64,000 nucleotides of DNA from Nitrosopumilus oxyclinae (GCF_013407165.1 NZ_CP026994.1:1268187-1332186); one strand, 5' to 3'. Shown: positions 9,170 through 18,054, numbered from the stretch's first letter. Program-made: numbers and translations. The notes: a model not told the origin generated them from the letters alone.

Positions 9170-9728
9170 CTTGATCTTCCCACAATTTCATTCGTTCCTG
9201 TTTTGCAGTTCTGTTTGCTGCTTCTAATTTTGTATAAACTGCACCATGTATACTTCCACTTGAGATAGAAGATATAGCATCAACTGCCAAACGTAATTTA
9301 CTTGAATCACCAATAATTGAAACAGTTCTTCCATAAACTGAGATATGAGTACCACTAAGATTTTCCATGTTTCGTCTTGCTCTACCACCTTCTCCAATAA
9401 TCCTCCCTTTTATCCTTTCAACATTAGCATTAGATTTTCCTGCAAATTCTCTAAGATCTATTACATGTAATGCATTTTCACCATCAAGCAAAGTCATTGC
9501 ATTTTCAGGAGAAAACCCTCTTCCAATTGCTGTAACTATCTCCATAGCTTTGAATGGTTGAATTTTATCAACATCACCTTGAGTTCTGATAAAAACTTCT
9601 CCAGTGTCACCATCAATTTCTAAAGAAACATAGCAAGTTTCTTCAATTTTGGATTTCACATTTCCAGATTTGCCAATTAAAACTGCTATTCTATCATTTG
9701 GAATACGAATTAATTTTTCAAAGCTCAT
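9156..9728 (-). CDS. Archaeal KH-domain RNA-binding protein (Pno1/Dim2-like)
   Basis: A 190-residue protein with two KH domains. The first has RIAVLIGKSGNVKSKIEE (a GxxG loop near residue 20) and the second has RIKGRIIGEGGRARRNMENL (near residue 105), ending with a basic helix. This is the archaeal relative of Dim2/Pno1, which in eukaryotes works in small-subunit rRNA maturation. It overlaps rio1 by 4 bp, and RIO1 is also a 40S biogenesis factor, so the pairing supports a ribosome-assembly role. Confidence 0.88.
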   Translation of the reverse strand: MSFEKLIRIPNDRIAVLIGKSGNVKSKIEETCYVSLEIDGDTGEVFIRTQGDVDKIQPFKAMEIVTAIGRGFSPENAMTLLDGENALHVIDLREFAGKSNANVERIKGRIIGEGGRARRNMENLSGTHISVYGRTVSIIGDSSKLRLAVDAISSISSGSIHGAVYTKLEAANRTAKQERMKLWEDQDVFY

Positions 9729-10504
9729 TTTACAATATCCTCAAATATTTTATCTGAATCTTCAACAGGAATTCCTCTTTTATTGAAGAATCTTCCGATG
9801 TTATTAATATCACGTTTAAGAAATTCATGGGCGTTTGGATGTCTAAGATCAACACCGGAACCTAGATCAAAAACAACTAAACCTTTTTCAGTTTTGAAAA
9901 TATTATATTCTGAAAAATCACCATGAACTAATTTTGCTTTTTTGTATATATCAGTTAAAATAGATATAGCTTGGGCATAGTCATTTTCATCAACTTCAGA
10001 AGTTAGTAATTGCTTTGCAGGGGCCCCACCATCGCCGATAAATTCCATAGCAAGGACATTATTTGTAACATAATATGGTCTAGGTACTGGAATTCCCGCC
10101 TGATAACATTGAGTTAGATTTCGATGTTCTTTTTTTGCCCATAGATAAACAAGGTTTTTTGTCCCTTTTTTGAGATGAGAGAAACGAGGATCTCCAAGGA
10201 TATAGGGCTCACGTTTTTTAAAATTTGCAGTACTCACCAAATAAATTTTTAATGCAACACTAGCACCATCATCATCAACTCCCCAAAAAAGAACAGATTC
10301 CTTTCCTGCACTAACTGAACCATTAACATAAGCAATAACATGATCAGTGATCATCTTGTAAAGAGTCATGACAGTTGGTTTATCCAAAACTTCATTGACT
10401 ACTTTTCCTTTTTTGAATCCATCTTCTAGAGGAGAGCGTTTTCGTTTTGATCTTAGTTTATTATCTAATTTAGATTCTAATTTTTTGCTAATTGTATCAG
10501 TCAT
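9725..10504 (-). CDS. rio1: RIO1-type serine protein kinase
   Basis: An atypical kinase of ribosome biogenesis. Of 259 residues, the N-terminal 40 are basic. The flexible P-loop is SVSAGKESVLFWG (GxGKES type) with the ATP-binding lysine in VALKIY. The catalytic loop is LVHGDFSEYNI and the metal-binding motif is VVFDLGSGVDLRHPNA, all in the order of the RIO family. The Dxx of the metal loop is FDLG rather than the more usual IDVSQ. Co-transcribed with the KH-domain gene. Confidence 0.92.
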   Translation of the reverse strand: MTDTISKKLESKLDNKLRSKRKRSPLEDGFKKGKVVNEVLDKPTVMTLYKMITDHVIAYVNGSVSAGKESVLFWGVDDDGASVALKIYLVSTANFKKREPYILGDPRFSHLKKGTKNLVYLWAKKEHRNLTQCYQAGIPVPRPYYVTNNVLAMEFIGDGGAPAKQLLTSEVDENDYAQAISILTDIYKKAKLVHGDFSEYNIFKTEKGLVVFDLGSGVDLRHPNAHEFLKRDINNIGRFFNKRGIPVEDSDKIFEDIVK

Positions 10505-10588
10505 TGAAGAGATATACTCCTACTAGATAAAAGGGGTTGCTGTTTAAAACTAAAAAAGTTTGTAAAGTAAAAATCAAATCAAACAAAT

Positions 10589-10885
10589 TTAGATGTTAAA
10601 TATAATTAAAAACGGAACATCTGAAACTATTTTTACCGCATTTTCAGAACCAATACCTAGTTTTAGAGATAATGAAACAGTTTCTTTTCCAGCCATATTA
10701 ATAATGGAAGAGTTTTTCAATAAAGATTCAGCTTCATCTTTTTCAACAAATCTTTCTCCGTAGTAATTTTCACTAATATGCATAGTTAAGTCACCTTCAA
10801 TAATTTTTTTCCCCAATAACTCAGCATCGCAAATATTGAGCATTGATTGATTTTGATAATTCGTAGTTCTTACCGAATATTGCAT
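10589..10885 (-). CDS. DUF424-family protein
   Basis: A 98-residue protein with the DUF424 pattern: an N-terminal strand, ICDAELLGKKIIEGDLTMHIS, then YYGERFVEKDEAESLLKNSSIINMAGKETVSLSLKLGI and a closing hydrophobic strand around VPFLIIF. The family is archaea-wide and usually lies next to translation genes, as here; its biochemical role is unknown. Its start ATG shares one base with the stop of the aIF2-beta gene, implying translational coupling. Confidence 0.8.
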   Translation of the reverse strand: MQYSVRTTNYQNQSMLNICDAELLGKKIIEGDLTMHISENYYGERFVEKDEAESLLKNSSIINMAGKETVSLSLKLGIGSENAVKIVSDVPFLIIFNI

Positions 10886-11322
10886 TACGCATATTTACCT
10901 TTCAAAGTAGATTTTGCTCCACATGCTTCACAGATTAAAAATGAAATTCTATTTTCTTTTAGAATTTTTGTATCAGGACTTTTACATGTTGGACATTCAA
11001 GATAGTCTTTTACATAAATTTGAAATAATCTCGTGAAATCATCAGGTGCCCTTCTACCAACAAACATTGCTTTATCGCCAAGTCTTTCTGCTGGAACTGC
11101 AAATTCTTTTGAAAGATATTGTAAAACTTTGTCAGGATCTCTTCGCAAAACCTTTGGGAATTCTGAAAAATTTCTTAAAAAGGTTTTTTGACCCTCCCAC
11201 ATTACATCAACAACAGGAAGCTCAAATCTAGTTTGAGATTCCTTGTCAGTGTCACCTAGTTTATCCTGAATACGTTTGAGTAGGTTTTCGTAGTCTGATT
11301 TAGTCACTAAAAAATGATGCAT
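10885..11322 (-). CDS. eif2b: Translation initiation factor aIF2, beta subunit
   Basis: Part of the heterotrimer that delivers initiator Met-tRNA to the ribosome. The 145 residues have the core alpha/beta domain with RFELPVVDVMWEGQKTFLRNF and DPDKVLQYLSKEFAVPAE, and a C-terminal zinc ribbon with CPTCKSPDTKI and LICEACGAKS (two CxxC pairs). It heads a minus-strand run through DUF424, RIO1, the KH protein and Top6. Confidence 0.94.
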   Translation of the reverse strand: MHHFLVTKSDYENLLKRIQDKLGDTDKESQTRFELPVVDVMWEGQKTFLRNFSEFPKVLRRDPDKVLQYLSKEFAVPAERLGDKAMFVGRRAPDDFTRLFQIYVKDYLECPTCKSPDTKILKENRISFLICEACGAKSTLKGKYA

Positions 11323-11376
11323 GGTTGACCCTATATGGGTTTTGAAAAAGAGAAATCGTGTGGACCTTGTGTGAGG

Positions 11377-11523
11377 TTATTCCATCTTTCCTATTCGGAA
11401 GACGTTCGTACCACATGTTGGACATGTACCTTTTACTGCAGGACGTCCGTTCTTTAGTGTAGTTTCTTTAGGATCTTTGATATCCCTTTTTGCTCTACAT
11501 TTTACACAATATGCTTGAACCAT
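11377..11523 (-). CDS. DUF5679-type zinc-ribbon mini-protein (48 aa)
   Basis: A short frame beginning MVQAYCVKCRAKRDI and ending with CPTCGTNVFRIGKME. The two CxxC pairs, the basic middle (NGRPAVKG) and the length match DUF5679 zinc ribbons that are common in archaea and bacteria. It lies 54 bp upstream of aIF2-beta on the same strand. Function is unknown; nucleic-acid or ribosome binding is a reasonable guess. Confidence 0.8.
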   Translation of the reverse strand: MVQAYCVKCRAKRDIKDPKETTLKNGRPAVKGTCPTCGTNVFRIGKME

Positions 11524-11773
11524 TATGAAATTTATCAAACTTTGTGGTATTTAGGCAGAGGCTGTGAAAATTATTTCACTATAGACTAGATGTGCGTAAA
11601 TTTTTTTAGGCATCAGAATATCTATTTTGTCATTATTTACAAAAAATATAACCATTTTTAAAAAAAACCTTAACAGTATTCTCAAAAAGTATGTTTTTTC
11701 CAATGTTTGTTTGATAAACATGGATTTCATGAATTATTACCAATTATAAACTCCTTATTAGTAAAATTACAAA
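11524..11773. other. Gene-free AT-rich spacer
   Basis: This 250-bp divergent spacer separates the translation cluster from the next plus-strand gene. It contains long A/T runs and, near its right end, ATTATAAAC (about 11743-11751), which lies 26 bp before the ATG at 11774 and is the likely TATA box. A small inverted repeat, TGTTT...AAACA, is present around 11706-11722. I see no conserved gene in it. Confidence 0.5.
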
Positions 11774-12274
11774 ATGGCATCAAAAAAAGGAGTAGCTGTA
11801 ACTGCAATAATTCTAGCAGCAATTACAGGTGCAAGTTTTTTGTTATGGATTGTTCCTCAAGATGTCGAAACAACTTTTGTCGTATCAGATTATAAAAATT
11901 ATCTAGACGGAGTTAAAAACATCCATGAAGTTTTAGAAGAATCAATTGAGATTGAATATGAGAATTTAAGAACTGGAAAAATCTCACCACAAGACTATAT
12001 TTCAGTAACTGAAGTTACATCGTCTCAAGTAACTACGCAAATAAGTGAATTTGTAACATCTAAACCATCAGAAGAATGGCAAACTAGTTACATCAATTAC
12101 ATGGAGGCTTTGAAATCATTTAATTCCTATATTGTAGAAACTAAGGTTTTAGCCAAAATGATTGAAAATGAAAATAGTGAAGATGAAATGAGAGAGGTTT
12201 TGGAAAAAATAGACATGTTAAAGTCTGAGTCTATAGAATTTGTAAAAATGTCTGATCAATCAAGACCAAGCTAG
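11774..12274 (+). CDS. Membrane-anchored helical protein of unknown function
   Basis: This 166-residue protein starts with a short basic stretch and one transmembrane helix (residues about 6-27). The exported part is acidic and almost wholly helical, suggesting a coiled bundle (DYKNYLDGVKNIHEVLEES, later EDEMREVLEKIDMLKSES). No enzymatic motif is visible. The TATA box 26 bp upstream supports the start and a leaderless mRNA. Not assigned to a family. Confidence 0.7.
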   Translation: MASKKGVAVTAIILAAITGASFLLWIVPQDVETTFVVSDYKNYLDGVKNIHEVLEESIEIEYENLRTGKISPQDYISVTEVTSSQVTTQISEFVTSKPSEEWQTSYINYMEALKSFNSYIVETKVLAKMIENENSEDEMREVLEKIDMLKSESIEFVKMSDQSRPS

Positions 12275-12344
12275 TCTCAAAACCGAATTTTACTATTCAT
12301 AGAAGTTGGAAATCGTTAAAAGGTAATTCTGTGAGAGAAATAGA

Positions 12345-13490
12345 ATGTCTCAACGAACAGGCAAAGTGGAAAAGGACGTAAATGCATCAACTGCTAATAA
12401 ATTACTAGTAATTTGTATTGATAGAGATAATGATGTGGGAGAGAAAGCAGGGATTGTCACACCTGTTGTTGGAAGAGATGCATGTATTGAAGCAGCACAG
12501 AGATTAGCATTAGAAGATCCAGAGGATGCAGATTCAAATTCAATTTTTGCAGCAATTAAAACATATGAAGATTTGATCAGTAAAGGATACCAAGTAGAGG
12601 TAGTAACTGTTGCAGGAGTTAAAGATAGAGGAGTTCAAGCTGATGAAAAAATCCTAGTTGAAACAAGAAAAGTTTTAAAAAAATTTTCTGCAAACGGTGC
12701 AGTAATTGTGTCGGATGGAGAAGATGATGAAAGTGTCATACCAGTAATTCAAAATGTATTACCAGTAGTATCAGTACAGCGAGTAGTAATGAAAGTAAGT
12801 AGAAGTGTAGAATATTCTTATGCAGTTTTTGGAAAATATCTTAAAATGCTTGCATATGATTCAAAATATTCAAAATTCTTTTTAGGTGTTCCAGGAATTC
12901 TATTGTTAATTGGTGGAGTTGCAACAGTATTTGGTTATACTGCAGAAATTTTTGCAGTACTAGTAAGTATTTTGGGTGGTGCATTTTTAATTAGAGCATT
13001 TGATATTGATAGAGTATGGTCAAATTGGTCAAAGCCAACTCCGATGGGTTTTATCAGAATGTTTACAATGGTTGCAGGGGTATTACTAATTCTTTCATCA
13101 GTGCCAGCTGGAATTAGCGCAGTTGATACAGAATTAGTTGAAGCAAATGTACAATTAATTTCAATAATTACAGACAAAATAATTGTAGGGCAGTTCGTAT
13201 CAGGTGTATTACCTATTTTATGGATTGGTTTGGGTTCAATATTTGCAGGTACATTACTAAGTAATTGGATTGGAGGAATTCCAAGACAAATTAGTGATAC
13301 TTTGAGAATTATTGTGTTAGGTGCACTCTACCCAACTGTATTGCAATTTACCAACATTATGATACATGATGAACCTTCTCTCACTCTAATTCCACCATTA
13401 CTAGGAGGATTAGCAGCAACACTAGTCTCAGCCACAATTCTCTTTAAAAAATATAGAAAGCATAAAGATCAAGAGATGATTTCAGACTAA
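12345..13490 (+). CDS. DUF373-family integral membrane protein
   Basis: The first 150 residues form a soluble alpha/beta domain starting with LLVICIDRDNDVGEKAG and containing GVKDRGVQADEKI and VIVSDGEDDESVIPVI, the signature of DUF373. It is followed by about six transmembrane helices from residue 185 to 375. The family is archaeal, of unknown function. It stands alone, with its own promoter region just upstream, and ends about 80 bp before the prenyltransferase frame. Confidence 0.88.
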   Translation: MSQRTGKVEKDVNASTANKLLVICIDRDNDVGEKAGIVTPVVGRDACIEAAQRLALEDPEDADSNSIFAAIKTYEDLISKGYQVEVVTVAGVKDRGVQADEKILVETRKVLKKFSANGAVIVSDGEDDESVIPVIQNVLPVVSVQRVVMKVSRSVEYSYAVFGKYLKMLAYDSKYSKFFLGVPGILLLIGGVATVFGYTAEIFAVLVSILGGAFLIRAFDIDRVWSNWSKPTPMGFIRMFTMVAGVLLILSSVPAGISAVDTELVEANVQLISIITDKIIVGQFVSGVLPILWIGLGSIFAGTLLSNWIGGIPRQISDTLRIIVLGALYPTVLQFTNIMIHDEPSLTLIPPLLGGLAATLVSATILFKKYRKHKDQEMISD

Positions 13491-13571
13491 ATTCATTCAA
13501 AAGTGAATCAATAATTTAAATTTCTGAAAAACACTGATATCTTCTATCAAGTATGAATTATCAAATGGTGA

Positions 13572-14369
13572 GTAGATATTAGTAAAATTAAAGATTTAGT
13601 TTTTCAGCTTTCAGGACTCTATAAGATATACGGTAAAAGATTAGAAAGTGAAATTAAAAATGGAGATATTCCAAATCATGTTGCATTAATTTTAGATGGT
13701 AATAGAAGATGGGCTAAAAGGCATCTTTCAATGCCAAAAAAGGGTCATTGGAAAGGAGCAGATGCCGTAGAAAATCTTCTTGATTGGTGTGAAGAGTTTG
13801 ATATCAAAATTATAACCTTGTATGCACTTTCTGCAGAAAATCTTGATAGGGATGATGATGAATTGAAATATCTCTATGAATTAATTCAAATGAGATTAGA
13901 AAAATTATTGAATGATCCAAGAATTCATAGAAGTAAAATGAGAGTTAAAGGAATTGGAAGAATAGAACTATTACCTGAATCAATTAAAAAAGTTTTACAG
14001 CAATTAGATAATGCTACAAAAGATTATGACAATCATTTTCTAAATATTGCACTTGCATATGGAGGGCAAAATGAATTAGTAGACGCAGTAAAAAAAATTG
14101 GAAGTAAAATAAAAGATGGTTCTCTAAGCGTAGAAGACATTAACAAAAAAGAAATTGAATCAAATCTTTACACATCACATTTACCACAATCATCACCAGA
14201 TATGGTATTAAGGACGTCAGGGGAGAAGAGATTGAGTGGATTTTTGATGTGGCAAAGTGCTTATAGTGAATTAGTCTTTATGGATATTTTTTGGCCAGAA
14301 TTTAGAAAAATAGATTTAATGAGGGCAATTAGAACATATCAAGAAAGGAAGAGACGATTAGGAAAATGA
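13572..14369 (+). CDS. uppS: Cis-prenyltransferase (polyprenyl diphosphate synthase) without an ordinary start codon
   Basis: The enzyme extends prenyl diphosphates in cis to make the lipid carrier for glycosylation. The diphosphate-binding motif ALILDGNRRWAKRH lies at about 13683-13724, upstream of the first in-frame ATG (13731), so the real protein must start earlier. The frame is open from 13572, just after a TGA, but holds no ATG, GTG or TTG before 13731. An upstream ATG at 13553 (MNYQMVSRY) ends at TAG in another frame. Either ATT is used, or one indel or a +1 shift joins the two frames. Downstream motifs (TLYALSAENLDR, LRTSGEKRLSGF) are intact. The stop overlaps the Nudix start. Confidence 0.85.
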   Translation, partial: VDISKIKDLVFQLSGLYKIYGKRLESEIKNGDIPNHVALILDGNRRWAKRHLSMPKKGHWKGADAVENLLDWCEEFDIKIITLYALSAENLDRDDDELKYLYELIQMRLEKLLNDPRIHRSKMRVKGIGRIELLPESIKKVLQQLDNATKDYDNHFLNIALAYGGQNELVDAVKKIGSKIKDGSLSVEDINKKEIESNLYTSHLPQSSPDMVLRTSGEKRLSGFLMWQSAYSELVFMDIFWPEFRKIDLMRAIRTYQERKRRLGK

Positions 14370-14785
14370 TTGAAGAGACATCTGCAGGAATTGTATTATT
14401 TAGAAAAGAAGGAGCTAAAAAATTATTTTTACTATTACATTATCCTTCAGGACATTGGGACTTTGTTAAAGGTAAAATGGAAAAAGGTGAAACAATTCAT
14501 GAAACAGCCATAAGAGAAACAAAAGAAGAGACAGGAATTACAGATGTGAAATTTTTAGATAATTTTGAAGAATGGATTGAATATAATTTTCAATATCAAG
14601 GTGAATTAGTTCAGAAAAAAGTAGTATTTTTCTTGGCTGAAACAAATACTAAAGATGTAGAAATATCTCATGAGCATCTAGACTATATCTGGATGGATTA
14701 TAACACTGCAATGGAAAAAACTACTTTTGATAATGCAAAAACGGTTTTAACAAGAGCACAAATGCTACTTTCCGAAACTCTGTAA
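14366..14785 (+). CDS. Nudix hydrolase (Ap4A-hydrolase-like)
   Basis: The 139 residues contain a complete Nudix box, GKMEKGETIHETAIRETKEE followed by TGI, near residues 34-56, with the catalytic glutamates in place. The N-terminus (ETSAGIVLFRKEG) and WDFVKGKMEKGE resemble diadenosine-tetraphosphate hydrolases. It likely cleaves nucleoside-diphosphate derivatives; exact substrate is inferred. It overlaps the prenyltransferase stop by 4 bp (ATGA) and its own end overlaps convergent pyrF by 21 bp. Confidence 0.88.
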   Translation: MIEETSAGIVLFRKEGAKKLFLLLHYPSGHWDFVKGKMEKGETIHETAIRETKEETGITDVKFLDNFEEWIEYNFQYQGELVQKKVVFFLAETNTKDVEISHEHLDYIWMDYNTAMEKTTFDNAKTVLTRAQMLLSETL

Positions 14786-15505
14786 TTGTAATTCTTTTGC
14801 AACCTGTACTGGGTTTTTAGAATTTAGGATTGTTCTTCCTACAATAAGATAATTAGTTCCAGATGAAATTACTTCATTTGCACTACCTCCTTGAGTACCA
14901 ACACCAGGGGAAAAAATACTCAAATTTTTTCCTGCTTGTTTAGAACAATATTGAATAATTTTTGGAAATGTAGCTCCCACCACAATTCCATCAACCTTTG
15001 CAGTTAAAGCCCAATTCAAAAATAATTGGTACAATTGTTGCTTTTTATCCATTTTAATTTCCATATCATATGATAATTTAGCCTCAGGTGCGCTCATATG
15101 ACATAGTGTGATGACTCCTTTACTATTTTTATGAGCAGATTTTACTAGATTTTTTAGACTATCAAGACCCATAATCGGATTTACGATAACTGCATCAAAT
15201 CCCAAATTCCATAGATGTTCAGCAGTTACTCTGTTGGTATTTCCAATGTCATTTAGTTTGATATCAGCAATAGTTTGTAATCCATATCTATGCGCAGTTT
15301 TGTTAATTTTTTGAATTTCTTTTCCACCTAGGGGTAAAAGTAAATGAAAATTTAGTTTAATACCACATAGAAATGGATGTAATTGCTTTATGTTTTGAAT
15401 TGTTTTTGATTCTAAATTTTTAACAGATAGATCATAATCGTTGGCAAGAATGACTTTGCCATTAGTTTTTGATATATGTGAAAGTCTAGTTTTGAAGGTG
15501 GCCAT
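14765..15505 (-). CDS. pyrF: Orotidine 5'-phosphate decarboxylase
   Basis: Makes UMP in the last step of pyrimidine synthesis. The 246-residue TIM-barrel has VILANDYD at strand 1, IADIKLNDIGNTN (the catalytic DxKxxDI), VNPIMGLDSL, and a phosphate-binding end, SPGVGTQGGSANEVISSGTNYLIVGRTI. It overlaps its upstream neighbour at 15486 by 20 bp, so the two are co-transcribed. The C-terminus converges on the Nudix gene. Confidence 0.92.
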   Translation of the reverse strand: MATFKTRLSHISKTNGKVILANDYDLSVKNLESKTIQNIKQLHPFLCGIKLNFHLLLPLGGKEIQKINKTAHRYGLQTIADIKLNDIGNTNRVTAEHLWNLGFDAVIVNPIMGLDSLKNLVKSAHKNSKGVITLCHMSAPEAKLSYDMEIKMDKKQQLYQLFLNWALTAKVDGIVVGATFPKIIQYCSKQAGKNLSIFSPGVGTQGGSANEVISSGTNYLIVGRTILNSKNPVQVAKELQLQSFGK

Positions 15506-16184
15506 AATCTACTAGTGGATGAGTGTCTTTCAATTTTATTATTTTGATATAAGAATATCCATGTTCAGATGGATTATCTACAAATGTTGGTTCCGTTCCA
15601 TTAACTGTAGAAAATTTCAAAAAGGGTTTTTGTGGATCTGAATCTAACACCACATGACAAAAATAAGATGTTCCTTCATCATTGAAATTCATGAAAACCC
15701 CGACTAACCACTTATCATTATGAGGAAATAAGAACAATGGGAATGGAATCTCTTCAATTCCCCAAGTAAGTTTTGCAAGACTGGACATATCTTCTAATTG
15801 GATTGGTTGATATCTATCCAAAGTGCCATTACCAGGTTGTAATGTTTTAGGTAATGATTTGATCCTAACGATTGGAGAATAAAGTTTGCTTGCATCTGAA
15901 GTTGTATCAACAATTTCTGATTCTTCTTTACCACCTTTTAGCCCATAACAAAGATAGTGGCCATTGTTTTGAAGAGGAGTATAGTATACAATTGGTTTTT
16001 CTTTTAAAACATCCATTTGTACGGATAAAATTTTCTTTCCATTATAATCATGTAAAAATGAAACACGAGGAGCACGCTCTAATGCACAAACGAGCCTAGT
16101 AAATTCTAAAGTTGAATGGACTTGGATGTAACGTGGTAATTTATCAGTAGTTTGTAATTTATCAGTTGTTTGTAACTTGTCCAC
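15486..16184 (-). CDS. Conserved protein of unknown function, co-transcribed with pyrF
   Basis: This 232-residue soluble protein begins at GTG 16184, which is about 25 bp after a TATA-like GTTTAATTT (about 16202-16210), fitting a leaderless start. The N-terminus is an 18-bp tandem repeat in DNA encoding DKLQTT-DKLQTT-DKL, possibly slippage-generated. The body is mixed alpha/beta with KLTWGIEEIPFPLFLFPHNDKWLVGVFMNF, and has no known motif. Its 20-bp overlap with pyrF suggests a link to nucleotide metabolism, but no function can be read. Confidence 0.7.
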   Translation of the reverse strand: MDKLQTTDKLQTTDKLPRYIQVHSTLEFTRLVCALERAPRVSFLHDYNGKKILSVQMDVLKEKPIVYYTPLQNNGHYLCYGLKGGKEESEIVDTTSDASKLYSPIVRIKSLPKTLQPGNGTLDRYQPIQLEDMSSLAKLTWGIEEIPFPLFLFPHNDKWLVGVFMNFNDEGTSYFCHVVLDSDPQKPFLKFSTVNGTEPTFVDNPSEHGYSYIKIIKLKDTHPLVDYGHLQN

Positions 16185-16233
16185 AGGGATTAGCTGTTGG
16201 TTATCAAATTAAACTTATCCAAAACAAAGGAGC

Positions 16234-17235
16234 CTAGTTTCTTCTATCAATAATATCATTGACATCAGGACCAGTTCCAATAATCGTAACAGGCGTGTTT
16301 AATTCTTTTTCAATATTTGTAATGAATGCTTTTGCATCTACAGATAAGTTATCAAAAGAAGTTTCACCTGCACAGTCAGTAAAGAGTACATCTAATTTTG
16401 TTATAGCAATTTGTGTTGCACCATTAAGCATGATTGCACGCCTAGCTAAATCAAAATCAAAATCTGCAGCACGTCTTTGACGACCAGTGACAGTACCAAA
16501 TTCAGACCAGCCTTTTTTTTCTGCATCTTCAAGTGAAAGTTCTTTGTCAAGCGGTCCAGTACCAACACGCGTAACATATGATTTGAAAACAACTAATACT
16601 TCATCTACTTTGGTCGGTCCAAGGCCAATATCAGCACAAATTCCAGAAGCAGTAACATCTTTTGATGTTACAAACGGATATGTTCCGTGCCAGAGAGAAA
16701 GGAATGTTCCTTGCGTACCCTCTACTAAGACATTCTCATTTGCATCAAGTGCAGAATTTACCTCTAAAGGTACATCTACAATTAGTGAAGATAACGAATC
16801 AAAATCTTTTGCAAGTTTTAAAATTCTCATAGCTCGGTCAGCATTTGCAGGTCCAGTACCAGAACCCGTACTTCCAATTTTTTCTTTTAATTCCCCTTTT
16901 GAATCTCTACTCAAATGAGTTTCTTCAATAATTCCACAGTGTTTATCAATAAAAGAACGTCCGGCTACATCAAAATCTTGAATTTCTTTGTTAAGAACAT
17001 CAGGATTAATTACAACACCAGGTCCAATCATTACTTTGGCATTTTTATTGAGAAATCCACTTGGAAGCATTCTAACTTTATACACTTTATCTCCATCTCT
17101 AATTGTATGACCGGCATTTGGACCAGCGCCACCACGTACAATTATTTTTGGATTATCTTTAATTGCCAAATATGAGATGATCTTTCCTTTTCCCTCATCT
17201 CCAAAAAATCCGCCAACAACTACAGTTGATGTCAT
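16234..17235 (-). CDS. purA: Adenylosuccinate synthetase
   Basis: Joins IMP and aspartate with GTP to make adenylosuccinate for AMP synthesis. The P-loop-like GDEGKGK, GGAGPNAGHT and the switch region GSTGSGTGPANADR are present, followed by VEGTQGTFLSLWHGTYPFVTS and TVTGRQRRAADFD. At about 333 residues it is of the short archaeal type. An ATG also occurs at 17247, but a TTAAATAA TATA box centred near 17261 is 26 bp from the ATG at 17235, which is preferred. purB lies elsewhere at 34077. Confidence 0.92.
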   Translation of the reverse strand: MTSTVVVGGFFGDEGKGKIISYLAIKDNPKIIVRGGAGPNAGHTIRDGDKVYKVRMLPSGFLNKNAKVMIGPGVVINPDVLNKEIQDFDVAGRSFIDKHCGIIEETHLSRDSKGELKEKIGSTGSGTGPANADRAMRILKLAKDFDSLSSLIVDVPLEVNSALDANENVLVEGTQGTFLSLWHGTYPFVTSKDVTASGICADIGLGPTKVDEVLVVFKSYVTRVGTGPLDKELSLEDAEKKGWSEFGTVTGRQRRAADFDFDLARRAIMLNGATQIAITKLDVLFTDCAGETSFDNLSVDAKAFITNIEKELNTPVTIIGTGPDVNDIIDRRN

Positions 17236-17314
17236 GTTGTTAAACATCTATTTGGTTTATTTAAGCTAAAGTATTTTCCATGATTTTATATTCAACACTG
17301 AGTAATTTAGATCG

Positions 17315-17776
17315 ATGGTCGGTGAAAATTTTGCAGGAAATATTATTATCAACTTGGCAAATTTACCGGATTTTCTAAGAAACCCAATCTTGAAAAAAAG
17401 AATGATAGAATTTTTTTCATTATCAGATGAAGAAAAAATGGAAGTTATCAACAATGCATTAGAGGCTGGTCCTACAATTCCTTTCCCTAATTTTGCAAAA
17501 CTTTTCAAAACATGGCTCAAAATTTTAACGACATTATCTGAAGAGCAAAGGGAAGGATTATTTTCAGCATATATTACAGAAGTTGCTCATTCTCCACAAA
17601 AATTAATCACTTTCAACGTAGATGGGATTTTAGAGATATTTTTATCATTAGAAGAAAATGAGAGAGAAATTCTTGCAAAAACAATTAAAAAAATAATTAA
17701 TAACTTAGATGAAAATTCAAAAAAACGAATGATGATAATTGTTCCTGAAAATGCTAAAAAACACTTAAAATTTTAG
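17315..17776 (+). CDS. All-helical protein of unknown function
   Basis: A 153-residue protein made of amphipathic helices with two similar halves (FFSLSDEEKMEVINNALE and LSLEENEREILAKTIKKI), suggesting an internal repeat. No membrane segment, cysteine cluster or catalytic motif. It begins divergently from purA and its stop overlaps the convergent iron-trafficking-like gene by 4 bp. I do not recognise it; conserved look and codon use argue that it is real. Confidence 0.65.
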   Translation: MVGENFAGNIIINLANLPDFLRNPILKKRMIEFFSLSDEEKMEVINNALEAGPTIPFPNFAKLFKTWLKILTTLSEEQREGLFSAYITEVAHSPQKLITFNVDGILEIFLSLEENEREILAKTIKKIINNLDENSKKRMMIIVPENAKKHLKF

Positions 17777-18054
17777 GCGCCTGGTCGTTCTTCAGGTTTT
17801 CGGTTATCTTCATTGGTGTAATCAACCACTTCTCCTTCTGGAGACAAAACACCTACAAAGATCTTCTCGTGTTTTTTCAATAATTTTCTATGATCCAGCA
17901 TAGACATGTCAAGTTTCATCTCATTCATAACCATGATTTGATATTCTTTCCATTCAGCCCAGCATTTGTTGCATGTAGGGTATTTTGCTGCAACAACTCC
18001 AAGCTCTTCACTATCCGGAATAGAATTCTTACATTTGGTACAAGTTCTACTCAT
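17773..18054 (-). CDS. YggX-like Fe(II)-trafficking-type protein with CxxC zinc finger
   Basis: The likely start is the ATG at 18054 (93 residues); the open frame upstream is not protein-like. The middle, WAEWKEYQIMVMNEMKLDMS then HRKLLKKHEKIFVG, matches the helical core of YggX proteins (WxEWxxxQxMxxNExxLxM...RKxLxxxMxxF). Unlike bacterial YggX it is preceded by a four-cysteine finger, CTKC and CNKC. A role in protecting or supplying iron for Fe-S clusters is inferred from the family only. Family match is by pattern, so moderately sure. Confidence 0.65.
   Translation of the reverse strand: MSRTCTKCKNSIPDSEELGVVAAKYPTCNKCWAEWKEYQIMVMNEMKLDMSMLDHRKLLKKHEKIFVGVLSPEGEVVDYTNEDNRKPEERPGA

Noticed and set aside
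13731-14369. ATG 13731 as the start of the cis-prenyltransferase
   Set aside because: It would delete the catalytic DGNRRW motif, so the true protein must begin upstream.
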